Shown here piece by piece: positions 34,601-45,260 of a stretch of DNA of 64,000 bases. Both the position numbers and the translations under genes were made by a program. Every line of letters starts with the position of its first letter. The stretch's first letter is position 1. Source of the DNA: Emmonsiellopsis sp. PD_33 (Eukaryota; Ascomycota; Eurotiomycetes; Onygenales; Ajellomycetaceae); contig JANTQF010000056.1 in the NCBI GenBank assembly GCA_032988165.1, positions 1 to 64,000 of the forward strand, given 5' to 3'. The notes below the pieces were generated by a model. That model worked only from the letters and a program-made list of their open reading frames with translations, did no database searches and was not told the origin of the DNA.

Positions 34601-35387
34601 CAGCTGCCGGGGTAGCATCCGGCGCAGGGGCAGATTCCGAAGACACGTCCCATCTTTGCTTCCTTTTCCTCCCAGTAGCAACGGATACGGTAGAACCCGC
34701 ATCTACATTTTCTTTGTCAGCCTCTTCTGATTTCAAGGTTGCTTCGTGCTCAATGGATCCGTTTTGGCCCTGAGCTTTCTGCTCTACAATCAACTTCTTC
34801 ACACGTTCCTCCTCTTTTTCTAGCTCGCGAAGTGCCATAACTTCCCGGTAAGTTTGGCCTTCACTCTCGACGTTGGCTTGAGAGTTTGCGGCGAAAGGGT
34901 CTGCGCGGGTCGGAGTGAGGGGGCCGCGGTTAAAGCGTCGCTTTTGATAATCAGTCTCACGCTCCGAAATCCTCGAGGTTTTCTCACGCCCAAGAAGTAT
35001 GTCCTCTTCCTCGACGCCTTTCCCAGCGGAAAATTCATTCATTTGTTCCTTTGTCGCTGTATACTGTCCAACCAGTCGCCGACCTCCATCATCCTCATCG
35101 GCCATCTCCTCGTCATCGCCATCGACGGCGATGGACGTGTTATAGCCAGCATACTTATCGGATCCGTTGCGGTCGTAAAGGGTTGTATCAAAGGACTCAG
35201 TCAGGGATGCCTTGGTCGAAACGTCAGTTCGTTGGTTGGACGCATCGAAAGTCTTAGAACCTTTATTGCCGGCGGCTGCAGCATTCCGCTCGGCCTGCAG
35301 ACGTCTTATCGTCTCAAAGTCGGCTACAGATGACAGCGTTAGTCCTGGCGCAAAAGCGGAAGGGAGGCGAGGCTTACAGTCAGACAT
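31644..35387 (-). CDS. hsh155: U2 snRNP splicing factor SF3B subunit 1 (Hsh155)
   Basis: Core of the SF3b complex, clamping the branch-point/U2 duplex in the nucleus. Read straight through, the frame gives 1,247 residues. A 54-nt intron at 35,324-35,377 (GTAAGC donor, CTAACG branch, GTAG acceptor) is much more likely removed, making exons 35378-35387 and 31644-35323 and a 1,229-residue protein starting M-S-D-S-D-F-E-T-I-R-R-L-Q. The N-terminal 400 residues are disordered, with a TP-like motif region and three Arg-Trp-Asp ligand motifs (Q-R-W-D, S-R-W-D-Q twice) that bind U2AF-homology domains. From about residue 460 on there are HEAT repeats. The lysines equivalent to human K666 (H-T-G-V-K) and K700 (D-E-Q-A-K-V-R-T) are conserved. 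It ends near the family's usual C-terminus (human 1,304 residues). A CACGTG element lies at about 35,625 upstream. Confidence 0.96.
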   Translation of the reverse strand: MSDCKPRLPSAFAPGLTLSSVADFETIRRLQAERNAAAAGNKGSKTFDASNQRTDVSTKASLTESFDTTLYDRNGSDKYAGYNTSIAVDGDDEEMADEDDGGRRLVGQYTATKEQMNEFSAGKGVEEEDILLGREKTSRISERETDYQKRRFNRGPLTPTRADPFAANSQANVESEGQTYREVMALRELEKEEERVKKLIVEQKAQGQNGSIEHEATLKSEEADKENVDAGSTVSVATGRKRKQRWDVSSESAPAPDATPAAEAKPKRSRWDQTPAPGAPEEAPKRRSRWDQAPSLVAATPVGNEGLATPMHPSQASAPMAPPAFGTDISSRNAPLSDEELDLMLPSEGYKILEPPPGYAPIRTPARKLMSTPAPMPSASGFGGFMMQEPENARAMGKQLPTDIPGVGDLQFFKAEDMAYFGKLVDGADENVMSVEELKERKIMRLLLKVKNGTPPMRKTALRQLTDNARQFGAGPLFNQILPLLMEKTLEDQERHLLVKVIDRVLYKLDDLVRPYVHKILVVIEPLLIDQDYYARVEGREIISNLSKAAGLAHMISTMRPDIDHVDEYVRNTTARAFAVVASALGIPALLPFLRAVCRSKKSWQARHTGVKIVQQIPILMGCAILPHLQGLVDCIGDNLSDEQAKVRTVTSLAIAALAEAANPYGIESFQEILGPLWTGARKQRGKGLAGFLKAVGYIIPLMDEESANYFTSQIMEILLREFSSPDEEMKKVVLKVVSQCAGTDGVTAAYLKEHVLTDFFKCFWVRRMALDKRNYRQVVETTVDLGQKVGVGEIVEKIVNNLKDESEAYRKMTVETVEKVIASLGAADINERLEERLIDGVLFAFQEQSIEDIVILNGFGTVVNALGTRCKPYLPQIVSTILWRLNNKSATVRQQAADLISRIAMVMKQCGEDALMGKLGIVLYEYLGEEYPEVLGSILGALRSIVTVVGINQMQPPIRDLLPRLTPILRNRHEKVQENTIDLVGRIADRGPESVNAREWMRICFELLDMLKAHKKGIRRAANNTFGFIAKAIGPQDVLATLLNNLRVQERQSRVCTAVAIGIVAETCAPFTVLPALMNEYRVPELNVQNGVLKAMSFLFEYIGEMAKDYVYAVTPLLEDALIDRDQVHRQTAASVVKHIALGVVGLGCEDAMLHLLNLLYPNLFETSPHVIDRIIEAIEAVRMAVGTGIVMNYVWAGLFHPARKVRQPYWRLYNDAYVQGADAMVPYYPNLEDEGLARHELSIII

Positions 35388-37124
35388 GATTGCGACTAGC
35401 CCAGTATCACAGCCCGGCTAAACAGAGTTGTTCGGAGGGAGCATAGATGAATGGCGCCAAATCCACCCGGGCACAGTGGAATGCAGATGGCAGCGGGTGA
35501 CGTTGCTGGTGTGGTTGATGGTGTCGTCGCGATAGAGATGATGTTGTCGTGACGAAGCTATCAAAATCTATTGCTGAATAAGCAAAATCTCACTGCGCCA
35601 CCAAAACGGGGCTGAGGCTCAAAATGTCCACGTGACCAAACTTCCTCACCTCCACGCCAGACTTCAACTCAACATCCACGCCAACATCTTTTCTTCCGTC
35701 TCGATTGGCACCATCAAGGCTTCAGTGAGCTTGGATTCCTTGGTTGCACTGGAATTCACGCAACCGGCAGAGAAACAGAAGAAAGGAATTTTTGCTCTTG
35801 AAAGACACCATCCTCGCCTTTCTTGCTACCCTGGTTGGCTAGCGCTTCTCCCTGATCTGTCAATTGATGCATGAACGGATATCTCGTATTTGTCTCTCAT
35901 TTTCTCTCGAACTACAGCTCTAATATGAAGCCCTCTAGCAGGTTGTGCTACAATGACTCGGTGGCACTGAACAATGCCCATGTAACAGGCATCATTCATG
36001 AGTTCGCGATCATCACCTAAACGGCTGCGAAGGAAGCCAGATCGGGTGCCATCCCCAAGGTTTTTTAAAGGCGCACTCAAAGCATGGATGCAGACAATCG
36101 TGTATCCCACACCCATATCATGGGGCTCTATCTGCGATCTAAGGTTAGATCGCATAGGCACTTTCTTTCTAAGATCTCATCCGCTCTCTACAAGCTAAAA
36201 ATATACAACCGCGGGACTGCCGCTGATCGTTCAAACCTTTTTGTTATGAGCCAGCCTGGGTTGCGGGATACTAAAGCCACATATCATGCGATTTATATAA
36301 TTGGGCTAATTTTTATTTACTGTGCCGCCGGTGGTTACAATTAATATATGTGTCTGAGGCTGGCGTCTATAAGGCGAATCAAAAATTCTCCCTTGCTCCA
36401 CCGTCCACGTTCACTGGGGATGCTGTTTACAGCCACTCCCAATATTCCTAACCGCCATAATTGCATGAACCTACTGCCTACCCCATGCAATAAGATCCCC
36501 TGCAATCGTGAAAGCTGACGGTGTCTCACATGACTAGGATATTGCCTCTCGCTTCTATCCACACCATGATTGGCAAACGTACGACCACACCAGAGATTGG
36601 CCGCCTCGCTTTCTGCTCCAAATTGAAAAAGCAAGGTGTGGCAGGTTTAACACAAAATTAGGCTTAATAGGCCCCCTGCCGTGGTGGAAGAAGGTGGAGG
36701 AAGAATCCGACGGCTTCCTTGCACCTGCACCCCGAATATAGCAGGGATCAGTTACTTTTCTACCGTTGTTTCGGCTCCTGAGATAGCGTTCCCTCCGTTT
36801 ACTACATTTAAACCACGCGAGGGGATACAGCATTCTAGGACAGTTACCTCTTTTCTTTTATCCTTCTCCCTTTCTTTTGGCTTTAGGCTTCTCCTGGGTC
36901 GTCATATTTTTACTAAGTGGCATTGCTGGTCAGAGTCGCTTCTTTCTCATTCATATATTTGTAACGGTCCTCCCCATTTTTCGCGAGATTTACTTTAATA
37001 ACTCTATGCCCCGATCCATCCCAAGGACACCAAGGAGCCTTTCGAGGATAGTTGAAGAACTACATACTTTGATCATTCTTTCCGGATATCCTTTTCCCGC
37101 TAGCCGTGAATACCTCAACCGAAC
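35388..37124. other. Divergent intergenic region (SF3B1 / DUF3455 gene)
   Basis: 1.7 kb of normal-GC DNA serving two promoters. A CCACGTGACC element is at about 35,622 near the SF3B1 start. Pyrimidine-rich leader sequence runs from about 36,840 to the DUF3455 ATG. Short open frames here look random. Confidence 0.45.
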
Positions 37125-38188
37125 ATGCATATCTCCGCCCTGTTTTTGTTGTCCGCAACGTTCGCTACATTTGCTCGTGCTGGAATCATTCCTATTGAGA
37201 GCAGAGTCTTCCCTCCACATCCTTCCTTCTGGAAACGCACTTCGTGTGACCTCCAGCGAGCTGTGCTCCCTTTAAGAGGAACTGCTCCAGAACTTCCCCC
37301 TCCTGGCCCGGGACTTATTCCTAAGCATGTTGCGCTCGGCCGCGGAACCCAAAATTATACCTGCGCGGACGATGCGGAGACAACCAAGCCAGTGGCAATC
37401 GGTGCGTTAGCCACGCTTTACGATGTCTCCTGTCTTGTGACTTCCAACCCAAAGGCTTTGGATGACCTTACAACCCGATCGTTGGATCTTGGTGCGGATG
37501 GTTTTGACAGCCTCATAAACCGGAAGGTACCAAAGGGGAGGCACATCGAAGGGATTCATTATTTCATGGGCAGTATCCCATTTTTCGATTATCGTCGGGG
37601 GGACTGTGAGGATTGGGCGATGGTATCGGTCTCAGACAAAGTCCCCGCACCTGATGGCTCTCACCAAGGAGACAATGGAGCTGTGGACTGGCTCCAGCTG
37701 CTGTTCAGCGAAGGATCAGGTATCCAGGTTAGTCCGATTTTTACTTTCCCTTATGAACACTTGCTACATCCCTTGTTTCGCATTTCGCATTTCCTCTGAT
37801 GGTTCGGCACCTCGTCTGGCGGCGCAAGTAGCTCGGGTGACTTCACAGTGACGTTTGCTGGGGTAGCTGGCGGGGGTGGGGCGGGACCTACGGGGTTCTC
37901 CTGCATGTAATCCCCTGCGAGCCAAACCTCAATCGCTCACTCACTTGCTGGCTTCCCCAGTCATCCAACCTTGACGAAAGTCATTCGCTTTTCTCCGCGA
38001 TTTTTTCCGTTGCGTTAATTGCGCTGGTTTTCTTAGAGCACAATTCGTCTCCATTAACTGCTTACTAACTAAACCCTTAGAAAATCTACCGTGTCAAAAC
38101 CGCTAGCGGCAAGGCGCCCTCCACGTGTGCAGGAATGGGCTCAAGTTTCGAAGTCAAATATGCCGCCCAGTATTGGGCTTACGGATGA
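37125..38188 (+). CDS. Secreted DUF3455-family protein (often labelled 'malate dehydrogenase')
   Basis: Two exons, 37125-37727 and 38081-38188, giving 236 residues. Exon 1 starts M-H-I-S-A-L-F-L-L-S with a signal peptide ending about A20. The family core follows: L-G-x-G-T-Q-N-Y-T-C near residue 72-81, a G-A-L-A-T-L-Y-D segment, then H-Y-F near residue 147. Exon 2 supplies the conserved tail I-Y-R-V-K-T-A-S-G-K-x-P-x-T-C and F-E-V-K-Y-A-A-Q-Y-W. The intron is unusually long here (353 nt: GTTAGT donor, ACTAAC branch, TTAG acceptor). DUF3455 proteins in fungi are commonly annotated as malate dehydrogenase without biochemical support; no nucleotide-binding fold is visible here. Function unknown; extracellular location inferred. 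Confidence 0.85.
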
Positions 38189-40550
38189 CGGTGACCACCG
38201 CGTGGTTCGAGCGGGATGTCACTGTCGAAATCTCTGGTTTTATTGGATGCTGTGCGGCTCATGAACTTGTTCAACGACCGAAAACGGAAACTTGTCTTCA
38301 AATAGTTCCATTTACAGAACTTCTCTTGGTCTGTTAACTTTGTCGGCCTTGTTCTGATTTTCAATTGGCTACCAAGTGATTAATTAAAATGGGTTGGAAA
38401 ACGAAGTACGGCGGGATCATGGCTGGGGCTGGATAAGGATGAAAATGAGATTTTTTTATTATTTAATTAAAGTGTTGGTTCTGTTGGCATTTCCATTCGT
38501 CTATTCTCTCCGCGGGAGTATTTTTTCTTTCCATACCTGCATGCTCATAAATATACAGAACCGTTCAACCTATTTGGCCCAACAGAGAGACATCCCTGCA
38601 TTGCCACTCCTGTGTACTCCCACACTTCCTTCGCGGATCTGAGATCCTTCTTGACAATTCCCACTGTCATTCCCATGACAAGCTCGTCCCACCCTTCTAC
38701 TATGCTGTGCTTCTAGCACTCCTTGTCCGCTATGTTCTTCCGGTGGGCGCGTAGAACCTGGTGAAACGAGACCGGAGGATGCGCTTGCTAGGAAGATACA
38801 TGTCTAGCTCGTTCCTGATGTCGGGGAATTTACATGGAAGAGGTACCAGGGGAAGGTCTTAATCACACGTGAATGGTCAGCGCATCTCTCTCAACGCATC
38901 TCTCTCGCAAGCGATGATATTAATTTATCCCAATGGATGTAATTATATTTATAATCTTCTCCTTACTTAGCTATTATTTTTATCATACCTTCAGAAATAC
39001 TTCACTATCCCGTCCATTCAGGCCATTTGTAAGGTTTGTTTAAGCGGGCGGTCGAACCAGTTTCAACGCCCGCCAAACCACATCCCAACCCCCCTGAAAT
39101 CCTTCGTTAGTTAAATAGCCCTAATTAATTTATTTAGTTTACCCCTCCCGCCATCAGCACCCCACCAACCCAGGATACAACCATCCAGACACAAACCTGT
39201 CGTTTGAACTCCTGTCAAAGCATGTATATTTTTAGACCTTGTTTCTTGGACTCGTGCGACTAAAAAGTAAACATTCAATTACCCCTCCATTCATCGCACG
39301 AGCCGCCTGTCACCCTCCCAGGAGTGTGGACCACGGTTAATGCCGGCGGGCGCCTATCTCCCGAATGCGTGCAAATCCCTCGCTGAAGAAGATAGTCATT
39401 CTTCATGCATGTCTTTCTTTCTAAATGCCGGGTGGGGTAGTGGTGAATTTGCCATGTTTCATTGTCCGTCTATGTGCAAGGTTTAAATTCCTCGGCTCCG
39501 TGCGAGGATATGTTTGTTGATTCGCAGTAACCAGTTGGTGGGGGGGATATAAGCAGAGGATAGCTGAGAATGTTGGCAGACTCTGGAACTTCCTAATGTG
39601 GGCTCCTGTATACCTGACTCCGTTGTTTCATAGAGTGCATGTATGCATGGGCCACTTGCTCGTTCAGGGTGCTTAGTGCCGACTTCGGCTTTCAGCGTGA
39701 AGATGAGGAAAGGGAACCGGAAGAAGCAGCCCGAGCGCCGTTTCAGGCGTGGTTTAGGCTGTTTCGGGCCCGGCCTGCATGCCATCCTCATCTGTTTGAG
39801 GCGGGTTGTGTTTTGAGATGAATGCATGAAGATATCACGGCGGAGTAGGGGAATGGATTGCGTGTGCTCTTTAAACTGATTATATATTATTTCGTAATTA
39901 GGGACATGAACGTAAAGGTAACCAGCCAAACCTGTCCTCATAACCTTCGTATCCTAGTATCAACAAGAAAAAGTGTAACTCATAAATCAAAACAACATGA
40001 AAAAGAAAACAATCTCGTAAAAGGTCATCAAGAAAACTGGTATCACAAAAATCAAAAGCGAATCGCTAACCGCCTGGAATGCAGGAGAAAAATAAAACAA
40101 ACAAAAGACGCTCACAAACAAGACTCGATAGGAGAGGGAAAAATAAAGATATAAGCAGTGAAAAGGTAGGCCAGCCGTCAAGAAGATAAGTATGATAAAG
40201 GTACAAAAGATGTGAAGATATGACCGCGAGGTCGATTGGGAAATCTTCGTCATGTCTGGGTTTTGGTTGCCCTGTATCGTCTTTTTTATCGTTTCATAAG
40301 TATAAGGTGAGATAGACCGTAAATCATCGTCATTTGATATCATCGTGTCATGGAATAAGTAGGAGAAAGGGGTAGGAGTCGATAAGAGTGCTGAGGTCGC
40401 TAAGAATGGTAAATGCCCTTGACGAGGTAAAAGGGTTCATTGGGACCTTGAATTAATGGTTTGCTTGGTATTGCTGTGCCGCATTGCGAGAGGCGTGTCG
40501 AAGTTAGTGTTGGCAAAATAGAGTAGAAAGAGTGTCCGCGTCTCTTGTCG
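38189..40550. other. Convergent intergenic region
   Basis: 2.4 kb between two gene 3' ends. No convincing gene, RNA or repeat found. Short open frames (for example 39,483-39,941) have no family features. A TCACACGTGA-like element is at about 38,866. Confidence 0.4.
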
Positions 40551-43500
40551 TTAAACGCTTGCGGTCCTTCTCGGTTCACTTGGTTTCTGCGCATACGCAA
40601 TCAACAGCCGGAATCCCGTTCCCCGTCGTTGGCATTCCCGAAGAACTCTCCGGTCAGCCCAGATACTATAATCAGGGTTGCCATCCGGGAGTATCGCGGC
40701 TTCGTAGCATCGTGTATACCACCAGCGGCCCACTCTGGCTACCATCTTGGCAATGGATTCGTCGTTGGATTCCGATGGTGCTGGGTCTGAAAGAAGATCA
40801 CCAAGCGAAACGTCGCCGTCATCTGATGGTGGCCGCTTAGATTTTCGACTCCCGCTGATATTTGAGGTAGATTTCGTGGAGTATGGATTTGTCGGGGTTG
40901 GGAGGGTGCCAATAGTAGACCGGCTGGAACTTGATGTATCAGAGGAGCTTAAAACTGTACCAGCAACGGGCACACCAACTATACATCGGCTCAGATTTTC
41001 GAATCCTCGCTTCCCAAGTAACCGCTGGATATTGTCGCTTGCAGGCTTCAGGTTGATGCTTGGATCTGTCATGCACATGCGCTCCTTTAACATACGCACC
41101 GCTTTGCGTGTGCGGTTGCCCATGTTCACCATATCCAAGTCCATGACATTCATTTCCATATATGCACCTGGCCGTAAAACACGCTTGCATTCCGAAATAG
41201 TCTTCTTTAGCCCATATTCAGAGCAGGCTGCAGGGAATCGAAGAACTGCGGCTGTGAAAAACCCCTTCGGAAACGGAAATGGGTTTTCGAGGTTGGGATG
41301 ATGAATGGTGCGATGGTTGGCAGGAGGCTGCCACGCAGCAGGATTGCTAGAAACTGAGGTTGAACCTGAGAATCCAAGACTGTATATAGTCGCAGCAGGG
41401 TATGTCAATGCACAATAAAATGACCAATCGTCATTTCCTAAGCCATCAATAACAAGTACCCGGCCTTGGTCTTGCTCCTTGAGGTGATTGTGGGCGGGAC
41501 TGAAAAGTACACGGCCAAATGACAACCACCGGCTTGTCATTAGGGAGCCAGAACGAAGATTTGTCTGAGCAACAGCTCCATTTCGGTCCCGTTCGGCAAT
41601 ATCCAAAAGAATGGTATTTCGACGACGGTCGACATCCGTATTTTTGGGAGTGGGAAGTGATGGTTCCCTAATGGTATCGGATTGGGACTCTGGTCGGCGA
41701 ATAGATAATGGACTTCCGTGAATCACAAACTCCGCACCATTCTTATCACTATAACCATACAAGTCCTTGAATGACATGGGAGTTGACTGTGTCATAGACG
41801 CATGTAGGGCGGAATGAATCATGGATCTTCGAAGGCGAACTGAGCTACCGCTGGACCTAGCTGATGACAAGGACCGGTGCAGAGACGAATATTCTGACGG
41901 ACTAGACAGAAAACAGTTACCATTGCCATTGGTAGCCCCATTGAGTTCCGCTTGTAAAGTCCTGCTAGCACGAGTGGCCAATTTGAAAGACTGCTGAGCC
42001 GCGGGCTTTTTCTTTTTCGATTGGGTTTTGGGAGATAAAACGGTATCGATAAAGTCGTCATATTCATTCCAGACCTCATCCTCTAAGAGTTTAGAACCAG
42101 GCTGGGGGGCAACAGCAGTCACTGCAGCCAAGCTCATACGTCCTTCGGAACTACTAGATCCCGAAGCAACCGATTTTCTCCGTGGGAAAGCAAAGAATTC
42201 TCCGTCCTTCGGACCATAGCCATGACTGCGGTTCGCTGAGTCGTGTGGTTCCGAGATGGCAAATCCACCATGGAACTCCTGGCTGGGAAGAATATCAGTC
42301 TGGGCACCCAGAGCAGGGCGACCAGAGGCATAAAATTGCACAGGCTGTTCATTAGCGGTGGATGTCAATGAAGGCATATCAACCCTACTAAAGGGACGCG
42401 AAAATGAAGGGATAGGTGGCTTTTTCTCCTCCTCTCGGCTAGAGATAACATGTGGGATCCGTCCAACTGGCTCAAGGCGGCTGGGGCGTCGATGAACGTC
42501 CACCTTAGGTTCTTCAATGAATATATCCTTGTTGAAAAATACTCTGGGTGACGTGGTAGTTTTCTCATATGAGTATCCTGTTAAGGCCGCGGGTGGGGAT
42601 GGAAGTAGAACAGAGTGACCATGCTGTCTCTTTAATCCTAGTCCAAGAGGAACTTCTTGGGTCCGGTCATCATCTTCATCATCTTCTTCTGTTGGGGGAG
42701 ATTCCTCAATCCTTTGAAAAATGTCCTCAAGGGAGTCGGATTCAATTTGTTCATTTTCAAGGAGGGCGTAATGAGCCACATGCTTTGAAGTAGGATGCTT
42801 GGATATGGAAACCGGCACTTCCACGGTCGAGGTTGGTTCAGGGATCGATCCCTTTCGGGGCTTTTGATGGCTTCTCTGGAAGAAATTCCACATCCCTCGC
42901 TTTTCTGGCTTCTTAATGTCCTTTGTCTGCTGGTATTGACCATCTCTCACCGTAATAGACACGCTAGACTGGGAGAATGATGTTTGGCTGGTATTACCAC
43001 TGTCAATCGAGGGGCGGGATTTAGGAATATCGGTGTTGATCAATAAGGGCAGGTTCGCATCCTTATGACCACCAAAAAGCTGAGATTTGCGGAAAGATCG
43101 ACGGCTAGCGAGGTTGGATTTATTGTCATTTTGGTGCATTTTCTGCAGCAAAGAATCGAACGTTTCAGCCGGCTGGTCATGATGTGCTGTCGTCGAGGGC
43201 GCAGAATTAAGAATTTTCCCACCCGGTTTTGAAGACTGCTCACTCGGGCGTGAATTAGACGCTGAGGCGACGGCTAAACTGTTTGCACTTTGCTGGCTCT
43301 CGGTTCGACTCAGTTCCGTTCTACTCGCACCTCCTCCATTGATGACAACAGGTTCCAGTCGATCCAAGAGAAAGTCGTCTATTTCCGTTTCCGCTCGACT
43401 GGCAATGCTGCCCTTTCTGGTAGAGGCGCCCGTGCTTGTTGATCTCGCTCTCCCGTTGCTGCTACTTACACTGGTCCTTCGTCCTCTCTGGGCATATTTC

Positions 43501-45260
43501 CCGTAGCCTTCATGGCCAGTCCCTGCAGCTGGTCCACGTCGGGTCTGTTTGGTTTCCCGATCCAACGCATTGGTCTCCGTGGATGGCTTCCCTTTCCTTG
43601 AAAAAATCCCAAATCGTCTGGTTCCGCTGGCAGTTTCAGGTTCCCTAGGTTCCTTTGTCAAAACAGTTTTGGTCCGACCCAAAGAGTCTTTGGATGCTGT
43701 TGCTAATTTAGCAGTGGACGAGTTCTGGCTGCTCGCTGGGTAGGGACTGGCATATCGATTAGGCAGACGAGACGAACTTTTGGACTGGAACGACTCCGTT
43801 GAAGAATTGACATGGTAACCTGGTGTGGTATGGGGTTTTGCATAAGATGACTCGCTAGATCCATGTGCTTTATGTCCAGGAAACTTCAGAGCAGACATGT
43901 TGCTCCGTATCACAGGAGATGGTTTCAGTTCTAGTGCACCTGTGCCTGCACGACTCGGTCGAGATGGAGGAAGCGTTGATGATGGAGCGGGGAGTCGAGA
44001 AGAATTTTTGGGTCCGCCTTGATGTGATTCCTTGATTTGCCCTGCCCCTTCTGTCCTTGACTGCTGGGCAGGTTTACGGGTCCTGTCGTCTTCCTTTTTC
44101 GGTATTGGAGATTTGAATTTAGTAGAGGATTTTCGCAGAGGAGGACTGTGGGGAGGTTCAAGATTTTGCCTTTCATCTTCGATATACCGTCTTTCGATTG
44201 TCTCAGTCTTAATCGCGGTAACTGGAGGGTGGGTTTGCGTTTTGCGGGGTGTTCTTGGTTGGAAATTCGTTGCGTCTTTAAGGGTGGAGGTGGAAGGAGC
44301 AGGCTCAGTAGCTTGTCGGGGTAAGGGGCTCCTAGAAATTGCCGGGCTTGGTTGTCGTAATCGTGATGCGATCTTCGTCGGTTGGATAATCCCAGGAGAG
44401 TATGAAGACATAGATGTTGGAGTAGACGTTCTGCTACTCCATGGGCCTGGCGATTCTGAATATCTAGTCGATGGACTACTCGTAGATGCAGTAAAATTCG
44501 GTGTGGGAGGAGGAAGATTCATGGTGTTCACAGGATTCACGAGTCCGGCTAGTTCTTTTGGGATACGTGGGACTTGAGTTTGGTCTCCTTTGGCGCGCAT
44601 TTTCGTTGTCGATGGTAGGGGAGCTGATGCAGGGGCAATTTGTAGGCGTTGATTTTGAACATCATCATCCATCACGGTAATCCCTGGCGGGCCTGACTTC
44701 AAACCCCCCTCCACTTCTTCCTTTAATAGAGACGTACTCGAACCAAAACGTCCAAACATGGGGGTGTTGTTCCGTGCCCTAGTACGCTCCGCATACTGTT
44801 CTATCGAGGGAGCCTTTCTCCGCAAAACATTCCGCGACTTTACCCCGACAGGCTCGGATTTTCCGAGTCCATTAGGTGCTAAGGGTGCTGTCCTAATTTG
44901 CTGATGGGCGGGGAGACCTATTTTGTTGGATGATGGTATCAGGCTGCCCGTCTGTGTCGGTACAATTGCTGAAGGTTGTGGAAGTCCGGAGGGTTGGCGA
45001 CTTTCTTTTGAAGGAGCTCTCGAGTATTGGGGCATTGGGATTCTACCTCGGTATTGGTCATCCTCTCCTTCCGACACTGAGGACCCTCGCCTACTTCTAG
45101 AAGAAGCGGATGGTCTCGGCATTTGCGATCTTCCTGTGGTTGAATTTGTATGAGCCGCACTTGGAACAGCCGGTATCCGGGACGAATAGACACTGTGAGA
45201 TGATTCCGCCACTTCCTCCTGTCTTAACCTTCGCCCACGATCAAATCTGTGAGACGACAT
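40551..45260 (-). CDS. Large disordered protein with C-terminal methyltransferase-like domain
   Basis: Intronless gene of 1,569 residues if it starts at the ATG of M-S-S-H-R-F-D-R-G-R-R-L-R. An in-frame ATG at 45,329 would add 23 residues that look like leader sequence. About 1,250 residues are low-complexity (Ser, Pro, Arg, Thr), rich in R-x-x-S and S-P sites and with no fold recognised. One acidic patch, E-E-D-D-E-D-D-D, lies near mid-protein. The last 310 residues resemble a class I SAM-dependent methyltransferase: V-I-D-G-L-G-N-D-D-W as a degenerate motif I, then F-P-K-G-F-F-T-A-A-V-L-R-F-P and E-C-K-R-V-L-R-P-G-A-Y-M-E-M-N, the usual 'LRPGG' strand. A Ser-rich insertion (D-T-S-S-S-S-R-S...) interrupts the domain. 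Similar architecture occurs across Eurotiomycetes, but I know no function. A cytoskeletal or regulatory scaffold is as likely as an enzyme. Confidence 0.82.
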   Translation of the reverse strand: MSSHRFDRGRRLRQEEVAESSHSVYSSRIPAVPSAAHTNSTTGRSQMPRPSASSRSRRGSSVSEGEDDQYRGRIPMPQYSRAPSKESRQPSGLPQPSAIVPTQTGSLIPSSNKIGLPAHQQIRTAPLAPNGLGKSEPVGVKSRNVLRRKAPSIEQYAERTRARNNTPMFGRFGSSTSLLKEEVEGGLKSGPPGITVMDDDVQNQRLQIAPASAPLPSTTKMRAKGDQTQVPRIPKELAGLVNPVNTMNLPPPTPNFTASTSSPSTRYSESPGPWSSRTSTPTSMSSYSPGIIQPTKIASRLRQPSPAISRSPLPRQATEPAPSTSTLKDATNFQPRTPRKTQTHPPVTAIKTETIERRYIEDERQNLEPPHSPPLRKSSTKFKSPIPKKEDDRTRKPAQQSRTEGAGQIKESHQGGPKNSSRLPAPSSTLPPSRPSRAGTGALELKPSPVIRSNMSALKFPGHKAHGSSESSYAKPHTTPGYHVNSSTESFQSKSSSRLPNRYASPYPASSQNSSTAKLATASKDSLGRTKTVLTKEPREPETASGTRRFGIFSRKGKPSTETNALDRETKQTRRGPAAGTGHEGYGKYAQRGRRTSVSSSNGRARSTSTGASTRKGSIASRAETEIDDFLLDRLEPVVINGGGASRTELSRTESQQSANSLAVASASNSRPSEQSSKPGGKILNSAPSTTAHHDQPAETFDSLLQKMHQNDNKSNLASRRSFRKSQLFGGHKDANLPLLINTDIPKSRPSIDSGNTSQTSFSQSSVSITVRDGQYQQTKDIKKPEKRGMWNFFQRSHQKPRKGSIPEPTSTVEVPVSISKHPTSKHVAHYALLENEQIESDSLEDIFQRIEESPPTEEDDEDDDRTQEVPLGLGLKRQHGHSVLLPSPPAALTGYSYEKTTTSPRVFFNKDIFIEEPKVDVHRRPSRLEPVGRIPHVISSREEEKKPPIPSFSRPFSRVDMPSLTSTANEQPVQFYASGRPALGAQTDILPSQEFHGGFAISEPHDSANRSHGYGPKDGEFFAFPRRKSVASGSSSSEGRMSLAAVTAVAPQPGSKLLEDEVWNEYDDFIDTVLSPKTQSKKKKPAAQQSFKLATRASRTLQAELNGATNGNGNCFLSSPSEYSSLHRSLSSARSSGSSVRLRRSMIHSALHASMTQSTPMSFKDLYGYSDKNGAEFVIHGSPLSIRRPESQSDTIREPSLPTPKNTDVDRRRNTILLDIAERDRNGAVAQTNLRSGSLMTSRWLSFGRVLFSPAHNHLKEQDQGRVLVIDGLGNDDWSFYCALTYPAATIYSLGFSGSTSVSSNPAAWQPPANHRTIHHPNLENPFPFPKGFFTAAVLRFPAACSEYGLKKTISECKRVLRPGAYMEMNVMDLDMVNMGNRTRKAVRMLKERMCMTDPSINLKPASDNIQRLLGKRGFENLSRCIVGVPVAGTVLSSSDTSSSSRSTIGTLPTPTNPYSTKSTSNISGSRKSKRPPSDDGDVSLGDLLSDPAPSESNDESIAKMVARVGRWWYTRCYEAAILPDGNPDYSIWADRRVLRECQRRGTGFRLLIAYAQKPSEPRRTASV

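Noticed and set aside
44032..44577. 181-codon plus-strand frame
   Set aside because: Antisense to the low-complexity part of the methyltransferase-like protein.
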